A stretch of 64,000 bases of DNA from Bradyrhizobium niftali (GTDB lineage Bacteria; Pseudomonadota; Alphaproteobacteria; Rhizobiales; Xanthobacteraceae), in assembly GCF_004571025.1 (NCBI RefSeq), contig NZ_SPQT01000006.1, forward strand, positions 186,001 to 250,000, in the 5' to 3' direction. This document shows, piece after piece, positions 53,761 to 63,244 of this stretch. The first letter of the stretch is position 1, and each line of letters begins with the position of its first letter. Made by a program: the position numbers and the translations under genes. The notes beneath the pieces were generated by a model that made no database searches, was not told the origin of the DNA, and saw only the letters and a program-made list of their open reading frames with translations.

Positions 53761-54231
53761 ATGCCGACCATTCAATTCCAGCTCAACGGCGCGGCCATGG
53801 CTGTGGATGCGGATCCGGATCAGACGCTGCTCGAGGTGCTGCGCGGCCGGCTCGGCGTCACCGGTCCGCATTTCGGCTGCGGCGCCGGTGAGTGCGGAGC
53901 CTGTCATGTCATGATCGGCGATCGCGCGATGGCCTCCTGCGACATGCCGATGTGGTCGGTCGCAGGCAAGGACGTCGTCACGATCGAAGGGCTCGGCACG
54001 GCCGAGCAACCGCATCCGCTGCAGCGCGCCTTCATCTCCGAACAGGCGATGCAATGCGGCTATTGCGTTGCGGGAATCCTGATCAGCGCGGCGGCGCTGC
54101 TGAAGCGCAATCCATCGCCGACGGAGGCCGAGGTCAGAACGGCTCTCGACCGCAACCTGTGCCGTTGCGGATCGCATAACCGCATGGTCCGCGCCGTGCT
54201 GCGCGCGGCCTCGGAGATGGCCGCCACATGA
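53761..54231 (+). CDS. 2Fe-2S small subunit of a molybdenum hydroxylase
   Basis: 156 residues with both clusters: C-x4-C-x2-C in FGCGAGECGACHVM plus a later Cys (SCDMP) for the plant-type 2Fe-2S, and QCGYCVAGIL with LCRCGSHNRMVRAV for the second cluster. This is the small subunit of xanthine dehydrogenase-family enzymes such as isoquinoline 1-oxidoreductase or nicotinate dehydrogenase. The gene overlaps the large-subunit start by 4 bases. No FAD subunit gene is present, so electrons probably go to a cytochrome or other acceptor rather than NAD. Confidence 0.9.
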   Translation: MPTIQFQLNGAAMAVDADPDQTLLEVLRGRLGVTGPHFGCGAGECGACHVMIGDRAMASCDMPMWSVAGKDVVTIEGLGTAEQPHPLQRAFISEQAMQCGYCVAGILISAAALLKRNPSPTEAEVRTALDRNLCRCGSHNRMVRAVLRAASEMAAT

Positions 54232-56354
54232 CGCTCCCTGCCCCAAGCCTGCCGGTCAGCCTCTTGGCCAATCCAAGACTGTCGTCCTGGGTGCGGTTCA
54301 CCGGCGACAGCCGTGTCGCGATCTCGCCCGGCAAGGTCGAGATCGGCCAGGGCATCGTCACGGCGCTGGCCCAGATCGCCGCGGACGAGCTCGACGTCGA
54401 GATCGGCCGCATCGAAATGATCCGTGCCTCGACGGCTGCGAGCCCGAACGAAGGCGTCACCTCCGGCAGCCTTTCGATCCAGCAATCCGGCCGCGCGCTG
54501 CGCCACGCATGTGCCGAGGTGCGCCAGCGTTTCCTCGTCGCGGCGTCGGAACGTCTCGGGGTCGATGCGTCGCTGCTCGATGTCGATGACGGCGTGATCT
54601 CGGGCCCTGGCAATGTCAGGACCAGCTATTGGGAGCTCGCTGGTGACGTCTCGCTCGATCACGACGCCACGGCGGGCGTAACAGCAAAGACCGCCGCCAC
54701 GCGCGCCGTCGCCGGACATTCAGTGCAACGCGTTGATATTCCCGACAAGGTATTCGCGCGGCCGCGCTTCATCCATGACTATGCGCTACCCGGCCTGCTG
54801 CACGGACGCGTGCTGCGGCCGAACGTCTCAGGCGCAAGGTTGATCGCGCTCGACGAAGCAATGGCGCGCGCCCTTCCCGTATTCGTTGCGATCGCCCGTG
54901 ACGGCGGATTTGCCGGCGTGGTCGCTGACAGCGAGATGGCTGCGGAAGCTGCGTTGAAGACCCTGCGCAAGGGTGCAACGTGGTCGGAGGGCGAGCCGCT
55001 GCCTGACGAAGATGATCTGGCCGGCTTTCTGAAGAGCCAACCGGTCGAGACGACCGTTATCGACACAAGAACAGCGGCGTCGACGACGAAGGCCGCGCGC
55101 ACTCTGCGCCGGCAATACACCCGCCCCTACATCGCGCACGCCTCGATCGCACCGTCCTGTGCGATGGCGCGGTGGGAGGGCGATCGTGTCCAGGTCTGGA
55201 CCCACAGCCAGGGCGTCTATCTGCTGCGCGCCGATCTCGCGATCGTGCTCAGGTTGCCGGCGGAAAACATCGTCGTCGAGCATATGGAGGGCGCCGGCTG
55301 CTACGGGCACAATGCAGCCGACGACGTCGCGCTCGATGCCGTGCTGCTGGCGAAAGCGGCCGGCGGCCGGCCAGTCCGGGTGCAGTGGTCGCGCCACGAC
55401 GAGATGTCCCACGCGCCATTCGGCGCGGCCATGGCCATCGAGATCGCGGCCGATCTCGATGCAGACAACGAGATCGTCGGCTGGCGCCATGCGATCTGGA
55501 GCAACGGCCATGCGGCGCGGCCGGGGCGCGCGGCACAGCCGGCGCTGCTGGCGGCAACCGAGATCGCAAATCCCTACCCGCGCATGATCTCGACCAATCC
55601 ACCGGCGGCCAATGGCGGCGGCGGTGACCGCAATTCGGTTCCGCTCTACGATTTTCCGGCCTGGACGATCATCAGCCACCGCCTGCTGACCATGCCGGTG
55701 CGCACCTCGGCGCTGCGGACGCTGGGCGCGCAAGGCAACGTGTTCGCCATCGAATCCCTGCTCGACGAGATCGCCGTTTTGCGCAACGAGGATCCGGTCG
55801 CGTTTCGCCTGCGCCATCTGCGCGACGAGCGTGCAAAGGACGTCATCCGCGCCGCGGCCCAGCGCGCGCAGTGGAAGCCGGAGAAGCGGACCGGTATCGG
55901 CTACGGCGTCGGCTTTGCGCGCTACAAGAACACGGGCGCCTATTGCGCTGCGATTGCGGAGATCGAAGGCTCCGACGACATCCGCGTGAGGCGGCTGACG
56001 CTCGCGGTCGATGTCGGCGAGGCCATCAACCCTGACGGCGTCATCAACCAGATCGAGGGCGGCGCGATCCAGGCGACGAGCTGGGTGCTGAAGGAGCGCG
56101 TCCGCTTCGACCGGACACGCATTGCCTCCACCTCCTGGACGGACTATCCGATCCTGACGTTCAGCGAGGTGCCGGCGGTGGATGTCGAGATCATCCAGCG
56201 GCCGGAGAGCGAGCCGGTCGGCGCCGGCGAGGCCGCGCACGGCCCGATAGCGGCGGCGATCGCGAACGCGGTCCACGATTGCCTGGGCGTGCGCGTGCGC
56301 GACCTGCCGATCACACGCGACAAGATCATCGCAGCCATGGAGCTTGCATCGTGA
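54228..56354 (+). CDS. Molybdopterin large subunit of a xanthine dehydrogenase-family hydroxylase
   Basis: 708 residues. Typical elements are SPGKVEIGQGIVTALAQIAA, IRASTAASPNEGVTSGS, MEGAGCYGHNAADDVALDAV, RVQWSRHDEMSHAPFG, and near the C-terminus GAGEAAHGPIAAAIANAV with the catalytic glutamate. It is an IorB-like subunit without the Tat signal and without extra cytochrome domains, so probably cytoplasmic. With the 2Fe-2S subunit it would hydroxylate a heteroaromatic ring or an aldehyde. A ModA-like gene follows by 4-base overlap. Confidence 0.88.
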   Translation: MTLPAPSLPVSLLANPRLSSWVRFTGDSRVAISPGKVEIGQGIVTALAQIAADELDVEIGRIEMIRASTAASPNEGVTSGSLSIQQSGRALRHACAEVRQRFLVAASERLGVDASLLDVDDGVISGPGNVRTSYWELAGDVSLDHDATAGVTAKTAATRAVAGHSVQRVDIPDKVFARPRFIHDYALPGLLHGRVLRPNVSGARLIALDEAMARALPVFVAIARDGGFAGVVADSEMAAEAALKTLRKGATWSEGEPLPDEDDLAGFLKSQPVETTVIDTRTAASTTKAARTLRRQYTRPYIAHASIAPSCAMARWEGDRVQVWTHSQGVYLLRADLAIVLRLPAENIVVEHMEGAGCYGHNAADDVALDAVLLAKAAGGRPVRVQWSRHDEMSHAPFGAAMAIEIAADLDADNEIVGWRHAIWSNGHAARPGRAAQPALLAATEIANPYPRMISTNPPAANGGGGDRNSVPLYDFPAWTIISHRLLTMPVRTSALRTLGAQGNVFAIESLLDEIAVLRNEDPVAFRLRHLRDERAKDVIRAAAQRAQWKPEKRTGIGYGVGFARYKNTGAYCAAIAEIEGSDDIRVRRLTLAVDVGEAINPDGVINQIEGGAIQATSWVLKERVRFDRTRIASTSWTDYPILTFSEVPAVDVEIIQRPESEPVGAGEAAHGPIAAAIANAVHDCLGVRVRDLPITRDKIIAAMELAS

Positions 56355-57049
56355 CGACAGTGAACATCTTGAGCGGCGGCGCGGCGCAAGGCCTGGTGCG
56401 CGGCGTTGCCGAGGCCTACAAGGCGCAGACCGGGTTCGGCATCGACGGCGAGTTCGGCGCCGTCGGCATCATGGCCGACAAGCTGCGTGCGAATACGCCG
56501 GCCGATCTCGTGATCCTGACGCAGTCGCTCCTCGCAAGGCTCGCGGAGGAGAAGCTCGTCGTCTCCTCCTCGATCGCAGATGTCGGCAGAGTTGAAACCG
56601 CGCTTGCGGTCCGTAACCGCGATCCCAAGGTGGCCGTGAAGACTGAAGGTGATCTGCGCGAGGTCCTGCGTGCCGCAGACGCCATCTATGTTCCGGACAC
56701 CAGGGCTTCGACCGCGGGCCAGCACGTCGCAAAGGTCCTGGATCAGCTCGGAATCGCCTACGAGCTCGCATCGCGTCTCAAGATATTCCCGAACGGCGCG
56801 ACCGCGATGCGGGAGCTTGCCACGTCCGCCGCGACGCGGCCGATCGGCTGCACCCAGGCGACCGAGATCATCGCGACCGACGGCATTGCGTTGTCGGGAT
56901 CGCTGCCGCCGGGCTGCGAGCTGGTGACAATGTACACGGCCGGTGTGACCACGCGGGCCGCACATCCGAAAGAAGCCGCCGCGCTGATCGCTTTGCTGAC
57001 CGGCGCAGACCGACGGGAGCTGCGCCAGCGCGCGGGATTTGCCGGCTAG
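56351..57049 (+). CDS. ModA-like binding protein without a signal peptide
   Basis: 232 residues from the GTG at 56351, which overlaps the hydroxylase stop; the 24 upstream codons lie inside that gene. The sequence NILSGGAAQGLVRGVAEAYK and GEFGAVGIMADKL, LVILTQSLLARLAEE and the final TMYTAGVTTRAAHPKEAAAL follow the ModA/periplasmic oxyanion-binding fold. ModA proteins normally carry a signal peptide; none is visible here, so the protein should stay in the cytoplasm. Being coupled to a molybdenum enzyme, it may bind molybdate or the enzyme's substrate; not proven. Confidence 0.75.
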   Translation: MTTVNILSGGAAQGLVRGVAEAYKAQTGFGIDGEFGAVGIMADKLRANTPADLVILTQSLLARLAEEKLVVSSSIADVGRVETALAVRNRDPKVAVKTEGDLREVLRAADAIYVPDTRASTAGQHVAKVLDQLGIAYELASRLKIFPNGATAMRELATSAATRPIGCTQATEIIATDGIALSGSLPPGCELVTMYTAGVTTRAAHPKEAAALIALLTGADRRELRQRAGFAG

Positions 57050-57064
57050 GCGCCGACTGTCGTC

Positions 57065-57871
57065 CTATTTGTGCAATTGGGTGAGCCCGGTCGGCGGACC
57101 GTCGACCGCCGTCCAGCCGCCATCGACGAACAGCGTGCTGCCGCTGACATAGCTCGCGGCGTCGGAAGCGAGATAGGCCACCGCCGTTGCGACCTCGTCG
57201 GCGCTGCTCCAGCGGTTGAACACGGTGTGGCCGGCATAGAGATTGTAGATGTCGGGACGCTGCTTGAACGGGCCGGTGAGCGCGGTCTCGGCGATGCTCG
57301 GCGCAATCGCGTTGACGCGCACGCCGGCATGACCGACCTCGGAGGCAAAGCCCTTCACCAGCAGGCCGATCGCCGCCTTGGTCGAGCCATAGACGCCAAG
57401 GCCCGGTTCGATGGTCACCGCGCGCACCGAAGAGCACGCGATGATGCTGCCGCCCTTCTGCTCGACCATGATGCGGCCGAAAGCCTGGAAGAACCAGACC
57501 GTGCCCTTGACGTTGAGGTTAAGGACGCGGTCGAGATCCTCCTCGGTGTAGTCGAGGATCGTCTTGCGGATGTTGAGCCCGGGCGTCGTCACGGCGATGT
57601 CGAGCCGCGGGAACTTCTGCATCACGGTTTTGGCCAGCGCGTGGACGTCCGCAGCACTCGCGGCGTCACACGCGGCCGCCTCGGCCCAGCCGCCCTTGTC
57701 GCGAATGCCGGCGGCGGTCGCTTCCGCTGCATCAATCGCACGATCGGCACAGACGATTCGAGCACCGAGCCCGGCCAGCGCCTCGGCCGACGATTTGCCG
57801 ATGCCCGAGGCGGCGCCGAGCACCACGGCCGTCTTGCCGGTGAGATCGAAGAGCTTGCGATAGTCGGTCAC
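57065..57871 (-). CDS. SDR-family oxidoreductase
   Basis: 268 residues from the GTG at 57871 (GAGGGAGA ribosome site 8 bases upstream). Rossmann motif GAASGIGKSSAEALAGLGA, the Ser of ACSSVRAVTIEPG, the YGSTKAA catalytic pair, NAIAPS, and the C-terminal SGSTLFVDGGWTAV are the hallmarks of classical short-chain dehydrogenases with NAD(P). The NIRKTILDYTEEDLDRVLNL segment carries an N-x-K/LN-type structural motif. It converges with the ModA-like gene and precedes the TRAP genes on its own strand. Substrate unknown; likely a hydroxyacid or sugar-type alcohol. Confidence 0.88.
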   Translation of the reverse strand: MTDYRKLFDLTGKTAVVLGAASGIGKSSAEALAGLGARIVCADRAIDAAEATAAGIRDKGGWAEAAACDAASAADVHALAKTVMQKFPRLDIAVTTPGLNIRKTILDYTEEDLDRVLNLNVKGTVWFFQAFGRIMVEQKGGSIIACSSVRAVTIEPGLGVYGSTKAAIGLLVKGFASEVGHAGVRVNAIAPSIAETALTGPFKQRPDIYNLYAGHTVFNRWSSADEVATAVAYLASDAASYVSGSTLFVDGGWTAVDGPPTGLTQLHK

Positions 57872-57949
57872 GGACAGATTCTCCCTCTTGCTGTGACGCA
57901 AGCTACGCAAGCCCGCTGCGCCGGCCAAGTGCCGGCGCGCGCACGGCAG

Positions 57950-59242
57950 CTATCCCTTGTATCCCATCAGCAGACGCGGCAGCCACAGCGAGAAGGCGGG
58001 GACGTAAGTGACGAACATCAATGCTGCGATCAGCGCGGCATAGAACGGCAGGATGGTGCGCATCACCGCGCCCACCGAGATGCCGCCGATGGCGCAGCCC
58101 ACGAACTGCGTCGTTCCGACCGGCGGGGTGTTCAGCCCCAGCGCGCAGTTGATCAGCATGAGCATGCCGAACTGCACGGGATCCATGCCCGCCTTCATCG
58201 CGATCGGCAGGAAGATCGGGGTGCAGATCAGGATGGTCGCCGCCATGTCCATGAAGGTGCCGAGCACGAACAGGATGACGTTGATGAGCAGGAATATGAC
58301 CCAGGGTTGCGAGGACACCTTGCTCATCAGGTCGCCGGCGAAATCGGCCACCTCGTAGAGTCCCATCAGATACTGGAACATGGTGGAGACGCCGATCAGC
58401 AGCAGCACCACGCCCGTCGTCTTCACCGCCTTGGCGGCAGCCCGCAGGAAGTTCGGCAAGGTCATGGTGCGGTAGATGAAGAACGTCAGCACGATCGTGT
58501 AGGTGACTGCGACGGCCGCGGATTCAGTTGCGGTGAAAACGCCGGACAGGATGCCCGCCAGGATGATACCGACGATCAGAAGACCAGGCAGCGCGGCCGC
58601 GAACGAGCGGAAGACCTCGGTCCAGCCCGGAAACTTGCCGGCCGGATAGCCGCGCTTCACCGCGACCGCGTAAGCGGCGACCAGCATGCACACCATCAGC
58701 ACGAGCGCCGGCAGCAGGCCGGCGGCGATCAGCGCGCCGATCGACACCTTGCCTCCGGCGGCCAGCGCATAGATGATCATGTTGTGGCTGGTCGGCATCA
58801 AGGCTCCGACCAGCGAGGCGTGGGTGGTGACGTTGACGGCGTAGTCGGTGTCGAAACCTTCCTTTTTCATCATCGGGATCATCACCGCGCCCATCGCCGA
58901 CACGTCGGCCACGGGCGAACCGGAGACGCCGCCGAACAGCGTGCAGGCGACCACGTTCGACATGCCGAGCCCGCCGCGGATGTGTCCGACGAGATTCTTG
59001 GCGAGCTGCACGATCTTGTCGGCGACGCCGCCATGCAGCATCAGCTCACCGCTGAAGACGAAGAACGGAATGGCGAGGAACGAGAAGATGTTCATCCCCG
59101 ACATCATCTGCTGGAAGATGACGGCGACCGGCAGGCCTTCGTAGAGGATGGTGCAGATCGCCGACAGGCCGATCGCGAAGGCGACGGGGACGCCGAGGAT
59201 CAGGAAGCCGAAGAAGGAGGCGCCGAGAATGATCAATTCCAT
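57950..59242 (-). CDS. dctM: TRAP transporter large permease DctM
   Basis: 430 residues, about twelve membrane segments, with FGGVSGSPVADVSAMGAVMI and TAALVGALMPTSHN-like motifs (here THASLVGALMPTSHNMIIYA) characteristic of DctM. It carries out sodium- or proton-coupled import of a substrate bound by DctP. The start overlaps the end of the dctQ gene by 10 bases. Gene order dctP-dctQ-dctM on the minus strand. Confidence 0.9.
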   Translation of the reverse strand: MELIILGASFFGFLILGVPVAFAIGLSAICTILYEGLPVAVIFQQMMSGMNIFSFLAIPFFVFSGELMLHGGVADKIVQLAKNLVGHIRGGLGMSNVVACTLFGGVSGSPVADVSAMGAVMIPMMKKEGFDTDYAVNVTTHASLVGALMPTSHNMIIYALAAGGKVSIGALIAAGLLPALVLMVCMLVAAYAVAVKRGYPAGKFPGWTEVFRSFAAALPGLLIVGIILAGILSGVFTATESAAVAVTYTIVLTFFIYRTMTLPNFLRAAAKAVKTTGVVLLLIGVSTMFQYLMGLYEVADFAGDLMSKVSSQPWVIFLLINVILFVLGTFMDMAATILICTPIFLPIAMKAGMDPVQFGMLMLINCALGLNTPPVGTTQFVGCAIGGISVGAVMRTILPFYAALIAALMFVTYVPAFSLWLPRLLMGYKG

Positions 59243-59781
59243 GAGGGGACGACCTCTTCGCCGCGCAGGAGAGCAATGATGTGCTCGATTGAAAAGGAGA
59301 CGATCAGGACGCCGGAGGCGATCAGCGGCACGTAGCGGATGACCTCGGGCAGGCCGAGATTGGGAATCTTCACGGTGCCGACCGACGCTCCGAGGATCCA
59401 GCCATTGTAGGCCATCGCAATGCCGAACACGGCGACCAGAACGTGGATCACGAGCTCGATCTTCTCGCGCACATTATCCGGAAGCATGACCAGCAGACTG
59501 TCCATGCCGATGTGTCCGGCATCGCGCACGCCGACGGCGGCGCCGATCAGCGTGACGTACAGTATCAGGACCAGCGCAAGGTTCTCCGTCCAGGTCGGGC
59601 TGGAATTGAGCACGTAACGTCCGAACACCTGGTAGAACACGATGGTGACGATGACCAGCAGGCCGGTCACGGACAGATACATGCCCGCGCGCGCAACGGG
59701 GGCATTGATCCGCGACAGCAGGCCGGTGGACGGGCGTCCGGCTATGTCCTGCTCGTGGCTTGCGACGTGTGGGTCTGTCAT
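59233..59781 (-). CDS. dctQ: TRAP transporter small permease DctQ
   Basis: 182 residues from the ATG at 59781, four hydrophobic segments, with the family motif FGRYVLNSSPTWTENLALVL and DAGHIGMDSLLVMLP. It bridges the receptor and DctM. The N-terminal 45 residues are polar. It lies between dctP and dctM in the same direction. Confidence 0.88.
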   Translation of the reverse strand: MTDPHVASHEQDIAGRPSTGLLSRINAPVARAGMYLSVTGLLVIVTIVFYQVFGRYVLNSSPTWTENLALVLILYVTLIGAAVGVRDAGHIGMDSLLVMLPDNVREKIELVIHVLVAVFGIAMAYNGWILGASVGTVKIPNLGLPEVIRYVPLIASGVLIVSFSIEHIIALLRGEEVVPSWN

Positions 59782-59845
59782 TCCCGCCTCTCCTTGCGTG
59801 GGTCCGGTGTCACCTCGCGGCGACGCCGGACCCGACGCTATGGCC

Positions 59846-60817
59846 TTACTTCGTGTCCTGGATACGCTTGACGAGGCTCTGCAGCTTCTCGTCACCGGCG
59901 AACTTGGCGTAAACCGGCTTCATCGCGTCGACGAATTCCGCCTTGTTGGCGATCGTGACGACCTGGACGCCGGCAGCCTCGACGGTCTTGCGGGACGCCT
60001 GCTCGCGCTCGTCCCAGAGCTTGCGCATGACGGGCACCGATTCCTTGGCCGCCTTGCGGATCATCGCCTGATCCTCCTTGCTCAGCGTGTCCCAGACCTT
60101 CTTCGACATCACGAGAACTTCGGGCGCCAGCGAGTGCTCGGTGACGTTGTAGAACTTGGCGGCCTCGAAGTGACGCGAGGATTCGTAGGAGGGCCAGTTG
60201 TTCTCGGCAGCGTCCACCAGACCGGTCTTGAGCGCGGTATAGACCTCGCCATACGGCATCGGCGTCGGGTTGGCCCCGAGGCTCTGGATCATGCCGACCC
60301 ACAGGTCGGATTGCTGGACGCGGATCTTCAGACCCTTGAGGTCCGCGAGCGACTTGACCGGGGCCTTGACGGTGTAAATGGAGCGGGCGCCGCTGTCGTA
60401 ATAGGCAAGGCCGACCAGGCCCGCCGGCTCCATCGCTGCCAGGATCTCATCGCCGATCGGCCCGTCAAGGACCGTGCGCATGTGCTGCGTGTCCCGGAAG
60501 ACGAAGGGCAGGCACAACGCGATGGTCTCGGGCACGAAGTTGTTCAACGGCGATGCGTTGATTCGCATCATGTCGAGTGCGCCGATCTTGAGCTGCTCGA
60601 TGGTGTCCTTCTCGGAGCCCAGGGCACCGTTGGGAAACACCTTCACGCCGAGCTTGCCGCCGCTCGCCGTCGCGAGCTGCTTGCCCATGAACTTGACGGC
60701 CTCGACGGTCGGATAATCGGCGGGATGGATGTCGGCGGAGCGGAAATCGCGTGCGGTCGCCAAGGGCGCTGAGACCGCCAGCACAGCGGCTGCGATGATA
60801 CCGGTGAGTGTCTTCAT
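59846..60817 (-). CDS. dctP: TRAP transporter substrate-binding protein DctP
   Basis: 323 residues with a signal peptide (MKTLTGIIAAAVLAVSAPLA, cleavage after ATA). DctP-type features are HPADYPTVEAVKFMGKQLAT, VFPNGALGSEKDTIEQLKIG, LKGLKIRVQQSDLWVGMIQS with the carboxylate-binding arginine (the Arg of KIRV), GEVYTALKTGLVDAAENNWP. An AGGAGGAA site precedes the ATG. The ligand is probably a sugar acid or hydroxy-carboxylate. Periplasmic. Confidence 0.9.
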   Translation of the reverse strand: MKTLTGIIAAAVLAVSAPLATARDFRSADIHPADYPTVEAVKFMGKQLATASGGKLGVKVFPNGALGSEKDTIEQLKIGALDMMRINASPLNNFVPETIALCLPFVFRDTQHMRTVLDGPIGDEILAAMEPAGLVGLAYYDSGARSIYTVKAPVKSLADLKGLKIRVQQSDLWVGMIQSLGANPTPMPYGEVYTALKTGLVDAAENNWPSYESSRHFEAAKFYNVTEHSLAPEVLVMSKKVWDTLSKEDQAMIRKAAKESVPVMRKLWDEREQASRKTVEAAGVQVVTIANKAEFVDAMKPVYAKFAGDEKLQSLVKRIQDTK

Positions 60818-60838
60818 CTGGGCTTCCTCCTGAGTTGA

Positions 60839-61099
60839 TTATGTCGTTGTCGGGCAAATGCTGCGCGCCGCCTTGGGTCGCTCCACTTCAGGTGTAAAGT
60901 CAAGCGTTACAAACGCACCACCTTGGTAGGATTGCGCGGCGGAGTCGAGCGGATTCGGCTGCTTCATGATCGCTGGCGCGGAAGATGCCGCCTTCATCGC
61001 GCTCCCCCGGGCGGGGGCCTGCGCGGCAAGTGCTCCCTGCCATCGCGCCTCGCCATCGGCCGATGCCGGATGCGAGCGAACGATGCTCGTCGTGTCCAT
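60839..61099 (-). CDS. Possible small hypothetical protein upstream of dctP
   Basis: 86 residues from the ATG at 61099 with a GAGGAA ribosome site 6 bases upstream. It starts MDTTSIVRSHPASADGEARW and ends in VTLDFTPEVERPKAARSICP. No membrane or signal segment and no family that I know. It lies 21 bases before dctP on the same strand. The ribosome site is the main support. Confidence 0.4.
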   Translation of the reverse strand: MDTTSIVRSHPASADGEARWQGALAAQAPARGSAMKAASSAPAIMKQPNPLDSAAQSYQGGAFVTLDFTPEVERPKAARSICPTTT

Positions 61100-61441
61100 G
61101 GATGTTCCTCTCGGTTTGTGCTCGACCGCTATTGATTGCGGCTTGGAGGTTCGGACGAGACGGTCGCCCTTCCCGGTGAACGCGCAGCGTCGGCGCGATG
61201 TCGCCAACATCGTCCCTAGGGCGGGCGGCATTCTGAGTCCAAGCCAAATCCGGCATCGATCGATGCAGGACTTGCATTGATCGATCACGCGCTGCCTCGG
61301 GGTGGTAATCGGCAGACACTTCCGATTTCCGGAATAATAGGACCGTCCTCCGGCGTGAGGCGGCTCTCCGGCGCGTGACTTGACGCCACCGGTGCAGCCC
61401 CGACCAAATGCTCCGAAACAGCACCGGATCATCTCGAGGGA
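61100..61441. other. Gap upstream of the cyclase gene
   Basis: Nothing is called as a gene in these 342 bases. A perfect 14-base palindrome, GCATCGATCGATGC, lies at about 61252-61265, followed by TTGATCGATCA at about 61277. These could be operator sites for the divergent transcription units; the TTGAT motif is not spaced as an FNR box. Confidence 0.3.
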
Positions 61442-62224
61442 ATGCCCATGCCGCGGACGCTGATCGATATCTCGGTGCCGCTCAAAAACGACGTGACGTC
61501 CGACCCGCCGGGCAATCACCCGACGATCCAGTACATCGATCACCAGCAGGGCCTGCCGCGCATGCTGCAGTTCTTCGACGGCCTCAGGGGGCAGGACCTG
61601 CCGGACGGCCAGGCTGGGCCGTCGAACAGGTCTCGCTGTCGACCCACAATGGGACGCATCTCGATGCACCCTGGCACTTCCACCCGACCATGAACCGCGG
61701 CGAACGGTCATGGACGATCGACGAGGTGCCGCTGGAATGGTGCTTTCAACCCGGCGTGAAGCTCGACTTCCGACACCTGCCGGATGGTTACGTCGTGACC
61801 GCCGACGACGTCGAAAAGGAGCTCAAGCGCATCGGCCACACGCTGTCGCCGCTGGAGAACGTCGTCGTCAACACCAGCGCGGGCGCCAAATTCGGCCAGG
61901 CCGACTACGTCAATTCCGGTTGCGGCATGGGTCACGAGGCCACCATGTATCTGCTCGAGCGCGGCGTGCGGCTGACCGGCGCCGATGGCTGGAGCTGGGA
62001 CGCGCCATTCGTCTACACCGCGAAGAAATATGCCGAGACAAGTGATGCGGGTCTGATCTGGGAAGGTCACAAGGCGGGACGGCACATCGGCTTATTGCCA
62101 TCTCGAGAAGCTGCACAATCTCGATCAATTGCCGCCGGCCGGGTTCACGGTCTCATGCTTCCCGGTGAAGATCGAACGCGCCTCCGCGGGCTGGACCCGC
62201 GCGGTCGCCATCATCGACGGTTAA
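61442..62224 (+). pseudogene. Cyclase-family (kynurenine-formamidase-like) gene with two frameshifts
   Basis: Read in three frames it is one cyclase-family protein of about 260 residues: MPMPRTLIDISVPLKNDVTS and TIQYIDHQQG in the first, then VSLSTHNGTHLDAPWHFHPT (the metal-binding HxGTHxDxPxH motif) to LIWEGHKAGRHIG in the second, and EKLHNLDQLPPAGFTVSCFP to VAIIDG in the third. One base is missing near 61610 and one extra T is present near 62092; together they restore the frame. Either it is recently broken or both are sequence errors. It would hydrolyse a formamide, ester or lactone. Confidence 0.75.
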
Positions 62225-62234
62225 GCGAACGCAA

Positions 62235-62963
62235 TCACTCGCCGCCGAGGCCACTTTCGGCGAGTTCGCGCAGCGCATCGATATCGAGCACGACGATGGC
62301 GCCATGCTCGAGGCGGACCCAGTTGCGTCCGGCCCAGGCGCGCAATTGCTTGTTGATGCTCTCGCGCGTCATCCCCACCATCTCGCTGATCTCCTGCTGC
62401 GTGATGGCGAGCGTGCCGCTGCCGGAGTCGAACTTGCGCTCCTCGGTGAGACCGAGCAACGCGCTTGCGAGACGGCCCGGCAGATTCTGGAGGATGACCT
62501 GCTCGACCTGCTGGCTGGTCCAGCGCAGGCGCGCGCAGAGCAGCTCGATGAACTTCATCGCCAGCGCGGGCTGGCTCTTCACGAAGGGAAGGAAGTCCCG
62601 ACGGTCGATGATGTACAGCTCACAATTGGTGTTGGCGGTCGCGTCCGCCGAACGCGGCGCGCCGTCGAGAACCGCGATCTCGCCAAAGATTTCTCCGGGG
62701 CCGATGAGATTGAGAATAGCGTTCCGCCCGTCGGGCGAGGAAGAGGATATCTTTACCGTCCCCGCGATCACCGCGAACAAATTGTTGCCGGGATCACCCT
62801 TGGCGGCGATCGTCGCACCGCGCTTCACGGTGGTGTGCTTGGCGTAGCGGCAGAGCTGATCGAGCGCGTCCGGCTCCAGATCCGCGAAGATCGGGTGCTT
62901 GCGCAGGACCGATAATTTGTTGCCCGCCGCTTGTCGGGGGTCGCCGGTCTTGTCCTGAGGCAC
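62235..62963 (-). CDS. Crp/Fnr-family transcriptional regulator
   Basis: 242 residues from the GTG at 62963 (AGGAG site 9 bases upstream). Residues about 20-140 form a cyclic-nucleotide-type beta barrel (FAVIAGTVKISSSSPDGRNA, IGPGEIFGEIAVLDGAPRSA), then the long dimer helix and a winged helix with ITQQEISEMVGMTRESINKQ. The conserved GEIAVLDGAPRSADA matches Crp-like proteins that bind a cyclic nucleotide more than FNR proteins; no N-terminal cysteine cluster is visible. It is convergent with the cyclase gene; targets unknown. Confidence 0.85.
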   Translation of the reverse strand: MPQDKTGDPRQAAGNKLSVLRKHPIFADLEPDALDQLCRYAKHTTVKRGATIAAKGDPGNNLFAVIAGTVKISSSSPDGRNAILNLIGPGEIFGEIAVLDGAPRSADATANTNCELYIIDRRDFLPFVKSQPALAMKFIELLCARLRWTSQQVEQVILQNLPGRLASALLGLTEERKFDSGSGTLAITQQEISEMVGMTRESINKQLRAWAGRNWVRLEHGAIVVLDIDALRELAESGLGGE

Positions 62964-63244
62964 GCCGCTGGGCTCCTAAGACTGCGAGGCACTGGAGTTC
63001 CTGCGTAGTCAGTGTTGCCCGGCATTTCAACCGGAAAGCATGTGCGTGGTTTGAGGCAAATGCGGCGAAAATGCTGCCGCCCGGCTCCAGGTCGGCATCC
63101 GAAGGATGCGCCAATGCGTCTCGATGGATTTAGAGTTGCAGGCACCGCACGCCACGATTGCGTTAAGACGCTGCCGAACGGCCAAGGGCCGGCCGGGCGA
63201 GCGTCGGCGGTTAGCCGCTTCGGACGAGATTTATGATCGGGAGC

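Noticed and set aside
57071..59335. A 754-codon plus-strand frame rich in His, Arg and Asp
   Set aside because: Antisense to the SDR and DctM genes; no protein-like pattern.
61277..61288. TTGATCGATCA as a possible FNR/FixK box
   Set aside because: The half-sites are only two bases apart instead of four, so it does not fit the consensus.
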